Positions 23,717 to 38,390 of a stretch of 64,000 bases of DNA are shown one piece after another. Origin of the DNA: Sphagnum magellanicum (Eukaryota; Streptophyta; Sphagnopsida; Sphagnales; Sphagnaceae); NCBI GenBank assembly GCA_021904315.1, contig CM038916.1, positions 4,216,001-4,280,000 of the forward strand. Direction: 5' to 3'. How positions within the stretch are numbered: the stretch's first letter is position 1; the number at the start of each line of letters is the position of its first letter. A program made the position numbers and the translations under genes. The notes beneath the pieces are model-generated. The model was not told the DNA's origin, did not search any database, and saw nothing but the letters and a program-made list of their open reading frames with translations.

Positions 23717-26700
23717 CATGTAGGAAAGAAGGCAAAGAACATGAACTTGTCCCCAAGGCTTGGGCTTGTGAAAAATATTCTTTCTTAAAGTTTCACAATT
23801 TATAACTAGAAAACACCTAAGTTGAACTTTAATTTTTCCATGCCTAGTTACCCCACCTCCAAAGGATAATGTCAAACACCATTGAGAGAATAAAAATAAC
23901 AAGTGCTAAAGTTGTCAGGTCGAAAGGGTCTTGCACCAACCTATCTTGTAGGAATTTGAATTTTTGTTGGACTTCACATTATAAGGCAATGGGGATGTAA
24001 GAATATAGGTGAGGTCATTGCAAACCTAGATGAAAAGCACAGAGGATATCTATGGTTGAAACCCAAGCCCATGTTAATGAAGGTGAGGAAAGAATAAAGT
24101 GGATAATCCATGTTGAATGGGTTGTGTAAAACTAAGTTGGTTAAATTAAATAAGTGACAAAAATGTTAATGCAAAGTCAGACCTTGATTAATAAATTTGC
24201 ACCCACACATTGAAATAGGGGACTTCATGTGATGAATGGGGTGGGGAAGGTTGGGGTGTTTTATCAAAACTTAAAGTTGAAATGAATAGATTCAAATCAA
24301 TTAAAAGTTGCAACTTGAAGACTTGAAATGAAACATTGGACAAAATGTCACTTGGAATTTGAGAAAGTTAGCAAAAAATTAATTAAAAAAACTGCCAATG
24401 TTTTATAATTAATTTTTTTGAAATTACATCTTTATATTATTAAAATGTAACTAATTTTGTTGATTTATAACCCTTGGGTGGTATGTGCCACTAGCCCAAG
24501 TGGTGGGAGCAAAATGGCGAATTGGAGAGTCATTAGTAATGGATAAGGGTAAAGTTACTTTGGAAAAACCCTAACAATGATGCCCAATAATGGTGCCAAC
24601 TTCAATTGCAACCCCCAAACTTATAGTCGTGGGATGCCCTTGGACCCCAATAATACAAAGAGGGTTGCTAAAGATTTGGCTACCATGGATCCATGAAGTT
24701 ATCTTGAGAAGACCAATTGAAGTTTATTAATTTCCTTTCAAATCTTTAGTCATTTATGAACACCTACCCCATTGTAACCATGCATGATATTCAATAGTTG
24801 TAACTCACAAGCAATTGTTAACCACCCCTTTAAGAATTTGTCACATCTTTGTTTTATAACTAGTGCCTAAAGTACATTTTACATGATCAATAAGTACTCC
24901 AAATGCATCAACCACACAACCTAGCAAAACATTTTTTACATGAACATCCATAATAAATTCAATGTTTTTGACAATATCTCCTTCATTAATGGTGACATCA
25001 ATACCAAATATAGTGACATCATTCTTACATTTTCATTTTCTAAATCTAAAGCCACTCCTTTTACACCATTTCCTGAACTTGAATAGGATGGTATTGAATT
25101 AGGTTTTTTTAATAAAATAAGTATTGCATAAGTAAATGATTCAAGGGAACATGCATAGCTACAAAGATGGGATGCGAGAATATCATATTAGTTTGATAAA
25201 GGCCCAAAAAATAAAACGCATAGTTTTTTTTAACATTCTTCTATTGTTATTATTTTTAAAAAAATTCCAACTTAATCCTAAAGAAATAAAATATTTGGAG
25301 GTCATCCAACTCCTAACTTGAAAGTTGAAATAATTGATGAATGTCATGTATTGGTAACCAATTTATTTTTTCAAAGTTGTGCCCCTCTTGAAATTACAAA
25401 ATTTCTTTTATGAAAATCAATTTGTTCATTTCTATTTGGTGTAGTATTAAAACACCCTAGTTTTTGAGTGTTTCAAAAACTTTAATGGCCCATTAACAAT
25501 AGTGTGAACTTGTACAAAAATAGCCTTAAAAAAAAAACCTATGACACACTATGTTAAGTGCCTCAAAGGCTCTCTCATCCAATGGAACTTAGGTTAGGGT
25601 GATAACTTGATTTCATAAGTGTAATAGCCCTAATATTTAGGGGTAAGAACATGTGAAGAACCATGATATGGTACTTTAATTTGCATAAATCACTCCTCCA
25701 CCATCTTACCATTTCTATGATATTACATCATCACAATTCTCTACCTCATGGATGTTTTTGGCTCATTTGGTTGGAGCTCTCATCTTATACATCAACTTAT
25801 TAACATGACAACATCATGGGTGGTTCCTTAGCTTATCATTCTACAACTTTTTGCCCTTTTCATGGGTTGGATTATTACAACTTTGCATCCATCCAAAATG
25901 AATTTAGGATTTTGAATTTGATGGACACATGGAGGGACTATTGCAAGCTCATTTTGGGAACAACTTTGAGAAAACATGGTTATGTTGTTGAAAAAGTTTA
26001 GGAATGCATGCAAGCCTCATAAGAGTTGAAATATTATTCACATTGGGAATAATATTAAGGAGTTGGGCTTGGGTGGCCAATATAATACAAGCATGATATC
26101 AACATGACATGGGATTGATTTTATATATAGATGAATGTTTTTAAAAATTGATAGAGCCAAACAATATCTATATTTCACAGCACAAAGTATCTATGAATGA
26201 ATTTTAATTGGGATTTTTCTAATTGAAATTAATTTTGAAATTGAAAAACTAAACAAAGTTCAAACAAACCTATTCCCTTATTTCATATGAAGTTTTTTAT
26301 TTGAATTTTTAAAAAAATGAATCACCTCTAAAAGCACACAATAAATTGTTATTTTTTCAACTTCTACCTATTTTTTATACCTCAACATTTCAATTGAAAA
26401 AAATAATATACTTGTTAATTCATATTTATTTGTTTCCAAAATCATCTTGGTAGTTCATATTGTCCAATGTCACTTCATGCATTCACAAGTTATCAAATAT
26501 TTCATTTAAAACAATACTTAAACATAAATTTTAAAAATTCATATCTTATTGAGATTTTGTCCAAATGAAATGATTTGAGTTACTTTTTTTAAAAATTCAA
26601 TAATGTACATAATTACATTTATTTCCTTTTGAAAATGTAAAATCATTTGAACAATTTTTTTTTAATATCACTATTCAATAACATTTCAATGACCATTCTT

Positions 26701-26814
26701 TTGAAAAAACAAATGTTTAATAAATGGATAAGATTTTTGCTAATATAATAATATTACCTATGTTATGCTATTTTTAATTATTATAAGGCTATTTTTCATT
26801 AATCTAAATTAATT

Positions 26815-27480
26815 CACCTTACATTATTTATAGTTATTTATGGTTATTTTCAATTACTTTTGGTTATTTTTTGTTATTTCACCTTAGGCTACTTTTGGTT
26901 ATTCTAAGTAATTTCATCTTAGGTTTTTTTTTATTATGTGAGGATATTGTTGGTTATTTTTTACTATTGAAGGCTATTTCACCTTATGTTATTATTGGCA
27001 ATTATAGGTTATTTTAATTTATTTTAGGTTATTTCAGCTTAAATTATTTTTTTCTATTATATATTATATCACCCTTAGATTATTTTTGACAATTCTAAGT
27101 AATTATAATATATGTCTATTGGTGGTTATTAATGGTTATTTTATTGGTGGTTATTAGTGGTTATTTTATTAATGGCTATTGGTAGCTTTTCCTATTAATA
27201 ATTATTAATATATATTCTGTTGGTGGCTATTTTATTAATGGTTATTGGTGGATATTTTATTTGTGGATATTGGTGGTTATTATATTAATGGATATTTGTG
27301 GTTATTTTATTATTGGCTATTGGTGGTTATTTTATATTATATTACGTTATTGGTGATTATTTTATTATAAATTATTGTTGGATATTTTGAATTATATTGT
27401 AGGTTATTTTAAATTATTTTTATAAATTATTATTAGTTATTATAAGTTATTTTTACTTTAAGTCATTATATTATATTTTA
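26815..27480 (+). repeat. Degenerate GGTTATTTT-type repeat field
   Basis: Dozens of variants of GGTTATTTTA, GGCTATTGGTGG and AGGTTATTT follow one another with loose 9-20 base spacing. The G-bearing strand is the plus strand throughout. Confidence 0.8.
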
Positions 27481-27489
27481 AATTATTTT

Positions 27490-27830
27490 AAATTATTATA
27501 ATTAGGATAAAATAATTTATAATAACATAAAGTGAATGACCTTGAATAACCTAAAATATAGCTTGAAATAACATATATTAATTTAAAATAAAAAAAACTT
27601 AAGGTCTAATCTAAGGTTAGTCTAAGAATTTAATTTAAAATAATTTAAAATCCTATAATTAGCCAGCCAGGATACCTTACTATAAAATAATGTATAATAA
27701 TTTAGGGTATAATAATATATAATAACCTATATTAATTTATAATAATGCAGGTATAAGTTATAATAACTAAAGTAGCCAAAAATAATATAGGGTATATCAT
27801 AAAATGTCATATATAGGGTATTTAAAACAA
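27490..27830 (-). repeat. Same repeat type in reversed orientation
   Basis: From about 27490 the plus strand shows the complement (AAAATAATTT, AATAACCTA, ATAACCTAAAAT). With 26815-27480 it forms a head-to-head, imperfect inverted structure. Confidence 0.7.
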
Positions 27831-30800
27831 CATTGAAATAAATTTATTTACTATAATAAATTATAATTGTGAATTATGTGAACTGGTAATGAAACACGAT
27901 GTTTACATAATGATATTATAGTAAAATAACTTTAACCAAGGTGAAATCACTGAAATGTAATGAACTTATTTCATTTTTAAGGTCCCATAGTGATTTAGGC
28001 TAGTGAATTGCACCCCACTTTTGTAATAATGATATGAGACGAAAAAATAATAATCACACATTAGTTGTAATATAATCATAAACCCTCCCCAAATTTGGTG
28101 AAATTGGTAAGTAATTACAAACAACACATAGTCACATATAGTCGCAAATAGGATGGTTGCATATTTCTAAATTTCTTCCAATGATTGGAACATAATATGA
28201 CATGTTATACATGCAGTAGCCATATTTTTATAAATATTAATTAGTTAAAATTGATCATATTGTTACATTTTTATAAATGTTAATTGATTATATGTCATAC
28301 CTACAATTAATGTGGCACAAAATTTGCAAAAGGTCTATGTAAAAAAGGAGAAAATTTTATTGACATTTGTCAAAATTGTTAAGAATTGAATTTTCAACTT
28401 GTGAAAAAATGTATGTTGTTCCAAGTAATGGGTTATTATTACAAATGCAAAACACAAGGTGTACTTTGCATACTTATTTTCTAAATGTTGATTTTTTTAA
28501 AATGAATTTGAAATTATTGAACATTATTTTTTTAAATAAATAAATATTCATTAAAAATGTTGATTATCAATTGTAGGTATGTTATGTCATACTTTGATAA
28601 ATGATAGTCATGAATACCAATTATATTGGTTGTACTTCCATTATTGTCAATCAATTATATTTGTCATATTTTTGTAAATGTTTAATCAATTACACCAATT
28701 GTGCTTCAATAAATGTTAATCAATTACATCAATTGTATGTTAGGTGAATTGTACATGTTAAGTAAACATGTTTTATATTGTAGACCTATAGGTGTCCTAT
28801 ACCATACCTATGACTCATGTTCAACAGTAATTAATTCCTAAGAGGGCGAACTAAAAAATAAAATAAATAATAGTAATAATTTGCCAAATTTCTAGAAAAT
28901 CACCCTTAGTTCAAAACCCAAGATAACTTTGAAACTTATTATATATTGGACTTAACATACTTAGAGACTATTGTTGAAAATTTGAAATATTCAAATTGTA
29001 GCTACCAAGTTTTTTCATTTTAAAAATTATTTCAATAGGATTTGTTAAACATGGTTAGTCATAGGCATGGTAGTAGTTATTATTTTGAATTAGACATTGG
29101 CTACATACTAGCTTTAAGCGTATATTGGCTAGTTACTAGGTAACTAATACTAATTATTAGTAGGACATGACTTGTTAGAATATGCATTTATTTATTTTTA
29201 ATTATGTGGTTTTAGTACTAACATATGTTAGTGGGATTTTTTTATCATTTCATTCTATTATTACTATTTCTTTCTAGGGTTTTTTATTTTTTCAATGTTG
29301 CATCCAAACTTTTTGGTAGCATGTTGTCACATGTAAGTAGTATAGAATTGTGTTAGTGATGGGATGTTAATTGGTCATAACTTATGGTGGTAGACCACAT
29401 TAAATCCTTGTTTGAGCAAATTTTTTAATCTTTTTTTACTATATTGTCAATGGTAATCCACAAATATATTTGAATTGGTACAAGTTATCAAGTATGATTA
29501 AACAAAGGAAGTGCAAATTTTAAATTTTGGAAATGATTCATTAGCTAAGTAGTAAAGTAATGGTTTTAGTCACCTTTGAATGCAAATTGTTTCATATACA
29601 CACTTATATGAAACTTGAAATTCAACAATTGAACATTCATCAATATAAGACTCACACTAATTTAAGTGCACAAAGTAAAGATATGCCTAATTCAATTGAG
29701 TTCAAACCAAAGCCAAGATTCATCACACATTCAACACAAGTTAGACCATTAGGAAACATTACCTTTTTCACATGTTTTGGGCCAATTGAACAATGATGTT
29801 AAACTAGATAATAAAAATCCATTGAAATATGAAATATGAAATATGAAATTTGAAATTTGAAATAAATTTTCTTCAAAAATAAAATGATGTGCTTACAAAT
29901 TGCTTTGGTCCCTTGTATGCCCATCAATGCATATTTTTTTGTTTGGTTTCTGTGCATTTAACTATGAAAACAACAATATTGAATGGAGCAACAAGAATTT
30001 TGTGATTTCATGTGTTATGTGGGCTAAAGAATGTTGATGGAGGTGAATGGTGTTGTTTAATAGTTGGTTGGTTGGTACTTTATGGTCCTTACTTGGAAGG
30101 TTGTTAGTGATAAGGAATTTAAAACGATTACAACATGCGGAAAGGTTGATTGGGGAAAAGATGTGAATAGTCAATGCTACATATGGAGTGAAAAACATGT
30201 TCAAAATAAACTAAATCTAAATTAAATTAGAGTGGAATATGTATGCGAGTTTGTAAAATCCTATCTAACCTTAAGTAAAATTCTAACCTTAAAGTTTTAA
30301 ACATGGTTGTTTAATTTAGTTGTTATGTTGTACTATTCATTGTGCATGTTGCATCAATTAGAAATGAGTAGTTGAATAATATGTGTGAGTGAAATGAAAC
30401 TTTAAGGTGTACCTAACTATAATAAAAGGTAGGAAAGACAATTGTAAATGGTTCATAAACATTTGTCTTTTGAAATTCAAAATGAGTTTGGTAGTTTAGT
30501 TGCTTCTGTTAAAACATTTGAGACTTTGAATTGTAAATCCATGCATTTTTGGAAGGTGTTATTTTTAAAAAATAGGAACATTATTGAGTTTGATGATGAG
30601 GAAATACCTACCTATTTTTACATTATTTTCATATTTTTAAATTTTGAAACATAATGTTGGGATTTTTTGGTGACATATTAACTATGTTTAAGGGGGTTGT
30701 TGATGAAAAGCTAATAAAAGGTTAATGTGAGTTTTTACATCAAAAGGACTTGTGTTTGAAGGAGTACAAACTAACTTGTCAAATCATTTAAAGGTATAAA

Positions 30801-31532
30801 ATCAAATAATGAACAAAAGTGAAAATATGATGTAATATAAAATTGATGGAAGGTGTCTTTAATGATCCCCATCTATCTATAACCTAAATTAATTGAAAGC
30901 AACCATTATAAGAATCAAGAACTTAACATATTCAAAGTAATGGCCATATACAGGAACCAAATTGGAAAACTAACCTCCTTTCAAAATTGAATTATAAACT
31001 TGAAATAGGGGTGCTACTTGTTTTAAACATGTTTAGGTTCACTATGTAGGTAAGTACAATTTTATATTTAAAAAATTATAAACCTTACATTTAAAGCAAG
31101 TTATTGCATTTGATTAGTTGTACATAATTAATATTAAATAAAAATTTCTAAACTATGTGCACTAGTTGAACAAACAAATATTGCACAAATTTATTTATTT
31201 ATAGTTATGTGTGATAAAAATGGAACTCAATTTTGTTTTAAGTTAAACTGGCTTTCAATACTTTGTGAAAATGACTGGAACCAAAGGTTTTAGAAATCCA
31301 AAAAATTGGACCAAACATGAGATTTTATCAAAAACAAAAAATGTTAAAACCAAGATTAAAGGTTTTTTTGAAATCATTAACCATACAACATTAGTAAATA
31401 CACCTATGTCATAACCAAGAAAATGTCACTTTCGTAGATGTTAGGGCAAGTAATGTCATAAAGTCAAAAATATGTGAGAATTTGAGAGAGACAAAGAAAT
31501 AGAATTGGAGAGAAAGAGACAACAATGCTATC

Positions 31533-32497
31533 TTGTGAGTGTGTGAGTGTGAGTGGGTGAACATGAGTAGGTGAGCATGATAAATTTTTAAAAAGTATCT
31601 TTTCATGATGTGACCAAGATATTTTTGAAAAAATTTTGCTACATAAAATAGAATTCAAGTTGACATGGCAAAATATTATCCAACATGGACATAGATGAGA
31701 TGAAAATGGATGAAAGTAATGGATGAAATTCATCATAAAAAATCTTTTTTTATGAAAACTTTTAGAATATGGATCCATGGCCCCTTTTGAACATATAATA
31801 CAAGTTAGTGAAAATTATTGTCCTTATTTGTGAGGAGGACAAATTACTTATATTCATCGTGTTTGCACATGTAATTTATTCTTTAAGAATGAGAAGGATG
31901 TTATGCCTACTTTTAGGTGTAAAATCCCTTCCACTTTTCCACCTCATGATCTACATATAGTTCATGAACACATTCCTTTCATTTTTTGCAATGGGTAAAT
32001 CCCAAATGTGAAAAAAATCCCAAAACATGGTGCATGAGATTTAACTATTACCTTGGCCTACACCCTTTCTTTTGGATAAAGCCCAAGGGTGGGCAACATT
32101 CCAAAAATATACTTCATATGCTTCATATTAAGCTAATATAAAGTATGACTGAAATATGATTTCAGCATTTCATGTGTCAAAATTTTCAAAATAAACCAAC
32201 ATAAAAAATTTCCATCCTTTTTCCTTTGTTCAATTTTTTGCAACAGAAAGTATGTTACCAACATTCATGAAAAAGTTTGTCCATTTTCATTTGTCATCCA
32301 TACTTTCATAGATAAATATCATTTTTCTATGAACATGTGGCAAATATTCTTCCATGTCACCAAATATTATGTCCCATGTGTCAAATAATATTCCCCAAAT
32401 ATTTTTTTGATGTCAACAAAATATTCCAAAAAAGATCCACTCATGTTCATTTGCTTATGCTCACTTGCTCACCACTCGTGCTCACACACTCACAAAA
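31533..32497 (+). repeat. Imperfect inverted repeat, arms about 230 bp, 0.5-kb centre
   Basis: The left arm begins at CTTGTGAGTGTGTGAG and continues through GTGAACATGAGT, GTGAGCATGA and GACATGGCAAAATATT to GATGAAAATGG. The right arm (about 32270-32497) is its imperfect reverse complement and ends CTCACACACTCACAAAA. This could be a foldback or MITE-like element, or two copies of one repeat in opposite directions. Confidence 0.6.
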
Positions 32498-34625
32498 TAA
32501 CATCCCTAGCATAATAAATAAGTTCAAATTTGTTGTACCAAATAAAATTTCCAATAAATGATGATTTTGTTTTTTTGTTGTCGTGGCAAGGTTTCCTTCA
32601 TCGAACATAGGTGGGGTGATTAAAAAATCTTGAGGTCCAAATGAAAACCAAAAATCCCTATAGTTGCATTTCTATTTAGACATATTGTAAAAACAATAGA
32701 CATTTGAATTCTTCATTTGTTCACCTAATTTCAAGTGCAATATCTTCAAAACATACATTGTCACATGGACACATTTAGAACATAGGCATTGAACATAGGC
32801 ACATACATCATCATTTGAACACATCCCAGCACAAACATTGAATGAAGCAAAAAAACAAGAAGAACTTGTGAAACAAATTTACTAATAGTTCTACATATCA
32901 TATTGCAAAATCATTGACAATATGTCATTTCATAACCTTCATATGTTATTGATTGTGTAAAACATATCAAATGGGTATTTATATACAAAACAAGTTCAAC
33001 ATAAAAGAAAGTTTTCAAACTTTTACTATCATTTAAAACATGGGTAATTACTTAGATTAGGCATTTGCTAATGCAGAATACATTCATCAAAATTCATTAG
33101 TGGGGATCCAAAGGGTACCTCAATATAATAGATAACCTACCACATCAAAAAAGATGTAATTGCAACTCACATTCCAACATGGAAAGTTCTTAAATCGATG
33201 CATTTCCCATCCTAGAAATTAGTGGATGGGCTACCCTTCACAAACTTTAGACTTGCCTTCCTTGCTCCTCACATCTACACACGATTTAGCTTATGGTGTG
33301 TAAACAACAAGCTCCATAGCTTATAGCCTACAAGCTTATATTGTTCTTCAACTAGAAAGTTGTTGATCCAATAACATTGGGTGGTTTTTGTTTCTTTCTA
33401 TATAATGGTATAGGATGGGGTGTTTTGGATTTACAATTGGGCAAATGTTTTATTGTGTAGATGCTTGAAGTATTCATGACGTTCTTGATGACAAAGTTAG
33501 GGGGAGAAATTGGATAGTGGTAGTTGCGTAGTAGAAAGAAATCATGTGACATGAATGGCATGGTTGATTTGAAAAAAAGTCCTTTTCAATCTCCAAGTTG
33601 TTCTGAATCCCGATACAATACTTTTGATGATTAAAACCCAAGTATCTTCTTCATCACATATTCACATCACAAAGGCATCATATAAAGGCATTGAATGTAA
33701 TAATTAAACATTAGCACACATGTCACCATGCCTCCATTTTAAAAAGTTTCTTCTACATGCATTCATTAATAAAAAGAATAGGCAAAATAATATTATTATA
33801 TTTGTGATATCAAAACACCTATGTTCTATGTCAACTCAAGGTCTAATTCCACCATAAAAATGACCAAATTGCCATAGAATCTAGATGTTTTCCACTGTTG
33901 ACCTTCCAACTATTCTCATAAACATGATACATAAAGTTTTACTTGAATTTTGAGTAAACCAATGCCATCAAAAAAATGAATGTCGTAGACACACCTTTAC
34001 TAACTTTTCCATTCCTTGATTGACTGATGTTGCAACATTCATGATGTTGTAATCAATGTGATATATAATTATCCCCCAACTATTCCATTATCACTCCACG
34101 TTTAACATTAAAAACTCAGTAAATCTAATTTGAAATTTTGTTTTGCATGGAATCTTTTGATATTTCTTGCGAGAGTTTTGATGAAACGTTATTTGAATAT
34201 CTCCAAAATTATGAAAATTGTAATTATAAACCAAAATAAGTTATATACCTAATCAATCATGTGAACAAAAAGGTCCATCATTAATTCCACAATTTGGTCA
34301 ATTCCTAAGAAAAATAAGTACTAATGAACAATTTTTGTGAAAATTATTGATCTCGATTTTCACATAACATTTTAAGAATCAAATAAATTTTCTAAAAAAG
34401 AAATCTCCATAAAAATAAACTAGTTAGGGTATTAAACTTTTGAAAACAAAAATCAATGTTCAATTCTTTAAGTGTTGGTTTTCATAAATTTAAAACTAAT
34501 CAATTCTTAAAATTGGTTTTCAAAAGTATTTTTCACAAGTTGGTAATGAAAACTTCAATTATTTCCAACAACATGATTTTTTAATTACAAAATTTACCAA
34601 AATTTGACAACATGACAAAGAGTGA

Positions 34626-34649
34626 ATTATTATTATTATTATTATTATT
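34626..34649 (+). repeat. (ATT)n microsatellite
   Basis: Eight near-perfect ATT units. Confidence 0.9.
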
Positions 34650-36342
34650 TCTTCCACAATTTCATATGTTCATAACTTCATCCTATTCAAATGAACCTTG
34701 AAATTATTCTAACTTTAGGTCCTCCATATGTCAACAATTTTTCAAAGAGTGTTATTCAACAAGAATGGAAAAATCAAGACAAAAAATTGTTTTACCAAAG
34801 TGTGGTTTTAATTTTTTATTTGCAAATTGATTTAACTATTTAAAACCTACCGTGCAATTGAAGACATTTACAAGGTCAAAATAACTCATTTAGCCTTCCT
34901 TTCTTCATGTAAAAAATGGGTGTACAAAATGAAATGTAATGGAAGGCAAAAAAGAGAGAAATGTATGAATCCATCTAATAACAAACATATTTTTTGGTGT
35001 TAGAATGCTACCAAATTCAATAACAACTAAAATTGAACTTGGAACATAGAAAAATGTTTCACTAAAATTAATAGAAAGATAAACACTAATGTTCAAAAAA
35101 AAGAAGGATGGCTTGTGCATGAATGTGAAGCCTAAGCTTGGAGCTTTGAACTTGGAACTTAAAGTCTAATGAAATTTAATCCACCTACATAGATAAATAA
35201 TTTCATATGGATGAATGTCATTTTTGCATGGATAAATTTCCTTGATGATTTGGATTAAATAAATAAATCATTGGATGAAATTCATCCACAATTGGAAGAT
35301 AAATAAATTCAAAATGATTGAAAATACCCCATTGTCATTTATGATAGTAGTTTGTTTGAAGAAAATTAATTAAGGTGTCTAAAATTGAATTTTAATTTAT
35401 CTCAAAAACCCTTCATCATTAATGATATTACATAGTTTAAGAATATCTAAAACATTCAAAATTGATTGTTGTCAACAACATTGGTTAAATTTGAAAAAAG
35501 TCATGGCACCCTTGATGAAAAATGGAAAAAAAAAACGCCATTGTTGTTAATGGTAGTTATAAATAGGTTTCAAAGAAATTGCGGCACTGTTAAAGGAGGA
35601 GGAAAAAACTCATTATTGTCAACGATATTTATTTAGTTTACCCAAACAAAAAGGAAGAAAAAAAAACCAAATTAAACCAAACTTTATTTAATTTTTTAAA
35701 AAAAATAATGACTATGGGGTGGATGTTAACATAGTAATGGTAATATAGTTAAGAAAATGTTAAAATAATGGCATTTAAAACCATAGCCATGAAATACGTC
35801 CATCATGGAATTTATATTATATTATTCAAAAAATGTTATATCATATATAATTAGATTGTGTGTCATGAGGCTCTAGTTAATTAAAATTATGAGATTTTTT
35901 AAATCCATAATAATTTAATGATAAAATTAAAAAAATTCATTTAATATTCTAATGTAATTTTTATTATTTAAAAAATGTACTAAATGATTTTTTTATCCAT
36001 ACATTAAATGACTGAAAAATTTCATTCATTCAAAATGAGAATGAATGCTTACATTCATCCCCATGTTTGCTTCTAGGTTTACTAGTACAACATTCATTTT
36101 GCGATTAAATTATTGGGTTTTACTTGCATGTGTGTAGGGGAAAATATATTTTACCATCCCAAGTTCCAACTCTAGGCTCTAGGCTTAGGTTTTAGGCTCA
36201 TGCGGTAGTTTGCCTCCAAACAAAAAACACAAAATTATAAACATAATTTGAAACTCATATTTGAAAATATAATTCAATGGTCAATTTAAGTTACTCACTC
36301 CCAAACTTGCACAAAACATTTGGAAGAAAATACCAAATTGAC

Positions 36343-36615
36343 GAGTGACAACAAGAGGAGTTGAGCAACAAAAGGAACTAAGTAACAACACATGACGAAT
36401 TAACTAGTAATGCATGGAAATCTAACAACAACATAAAAGGAGTCGATTAATAACGCAAGAGGATTGAATACCAATGCAAGAAGAGGCTAGTAACAATGTA
36501 AGAAGAACCAAACAACAACATAAGAAGATTGGAACAACACAAAAGGATTGAACAACAACACAAGAAGAGCCAAGTAGCAATGCAAGGAGAGCCAAACAAC
36601 AACACAAGAAGAAGG
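36343..36615 (+). repeat. Degenerate minisatellite, about 22 bp
   Basis: Variants of AGCCAAACAACAACACAAGA repeat about 12 times with units of 18-25 bases. The Leu/Cys-rich minus-strand frames over this region come from the repeat. Confidence 0.75.
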
Positions 36616-38390
36616 AGGTGATTTGATTCCATTGTTGAATGTTTTACTTGTCAAGAATCTAATTATCATTTTGATTCTTGACCATTCATTTGGTCAAAAC
36701 TTGTGTTTTAGATCTCTAGGAAATGCAACCCCACTTTAGATATGTATCTAAAATTATTTTTTTCCAATGAACCAAAAAAATCTCAATTTGGACAAGCTTT
36801 GATCCCCAAACCTTGTTCCAAAATTTTGAAACATTTCAAAACTTTTAATCCTAAAAATGAAAATCTACTTGAAAACATTAGAACTCACTATTTTACATTG
36901 TTTTGAATTTGTGTAACTATGTTTGAATCTTGGGACATTTTTCAAGTTTATTTTGAACTGCCAATGATAATCATTAATATGCTATTATTTATCTTGATTT
37001 GTAAATGTAATGGTTCATGAGGTGTTGTATAACATGGTCCACAATGACAAATTTGTGAGACATCAATGTTTATATATATATAATGTATAATAAATTGAGG
37101 AAATATGTATAAGGAACTTCATTTGTATTTCAAATTAAAAAGCTACCACAATAGTGGCAATAAACCCAATAAACAAGACTAATCCAAGTCGGTGGGAAAA
37201 CACATAGGTAAAGAAGAAGAATGACAACACCTTATAGAAGCCAGAAACCATTTTTATAAATGCATTATTTAAATAGATCCTTGAAATTGAGATCAAACTT
37301 GGTGAAATTCATCACCTAGCAAATAAAGATGATTGAATTCATGGGGAATGTTTTAAAAAAATCTTCATGCCAAAACTAGACCAATGTGGTGATTCTTTTT
37401 ATTGATTGGCAACCCTTGGAAAAAGATTCAAATTGGCATTCCTTATGAGTTCCCCTCCCCCAACAAAGGACAATCCACTTGTTTGTTTGAGACTTAAATA
37501 AACTACATCTCTACGTGTTTTTTTTCATGAATATAAAAGTAAGGATTATGCAAAGCAATGTTCTCATTGAAGTTTCAAAATTGAATCAAAGTATAAAAAC
37601 AAGGTTGAAAATTTATTTTTCAATTCATTTTTATTCCCTTGCACATTCTAAATATTTAATTTAATTATTTTTAGCACTCCAAATTAATCGCTTGGGTTAA
37701 ATTTGTTTTAAAAATGGGGTGTGATGGCCAATTAAAAACGTTGGATGCTACAATCATAAATAAATGTATAGAGGCTTCCATAAGAGCCAAAAATTGCACA
37801 TTTACTTACACAAAAAAATTGTCATGAATGGAGTTTCAATCATCCTAGATTTTGGTAGTGTGTAAGTTCTTTTCATTAAAAAATTATTTTGGAAATTAGG
37901 AAAAGAAAAGAAATACATTTACTAATCATATTAATATTTTATAAGGTATGAGAACTTCATATCACATACATATAAATTTGGAATTTCAATCATGCTAGAT
38001 TTCATTAGCACCAAAGTTCTTTTCATCAAAGTTTATTGTGTTTGTGACATTGGTCCAAATGTGAATTCTAAAGTTTTTTTTGTTGTTGTGGATTTTTTTT
38101 ATTGAATTTCTGACAATAAAAATTATTCAAAATTCAATATCCCATGGTCCTTAGGTTTAAAATTTATAAAACCACTTCCATAAAATCCTACTCATTGAAC
38201 ATTTCCAAAAACATCAAAAGCATGCCTAGCTTCCTTAAAAAGTTTAATTTTGATTTTATTAAATTTTCATTGAATACATTCACGAATTCATACTTATACC
38301 TTATGAGGTATTAATACCTTTTATACTCGTATATATACGTATAAGTTTAAATCATGTACTGTTACAACTATACATACTCGTTGGATACGT

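Larger units (their letters stand above)
19061..26814 (+). other. Gene-free AT-rich DNA
   Basis: I find no reading frame, splice pattern or RNA gene I can support. Short open frames have AT-driven composition. It contains the hairpin at 19517-19570, a (GT)n run and a poly-G run (own entries). Poly-A and poly-T tracts of 7-9 bases are frequent, as in old retroelement debris. Confidence 0.6.
27831..38390 (+). other. Gene-free AT-rich DNA
   Basis: I see no supported gene. It contains the inverted repeat at 31533-32497, an (ATT)n run at 34626-34649 and a 22-bp minisatellite at 36343-36615. A small ATATGAAAT/TTTGAAAT repeat lies at 29825-29865. The rest is AT-rich DNA of low complexity, probably decayed mobile elements. 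Confidence 0.55.

Noticed and set aside
23555-23902. Minus-strand frame with a poly-proline run
   Set aside because: The proline run is only the translated poly-G homopolymer; nothing else supports a gene.
26815-27830. Possible CRISPR-like or regular satellite array
   Set aside because: Units vary in length and sequence with no fixed spacers; a plant nuclear context makes CRISPR implausible.
36422-36669. Three overlapping Leu/Cys-rich minus-strand frames resembling membrane proteins
   Set aside because: They are translations of the 22-bp minisatellite in different frames.
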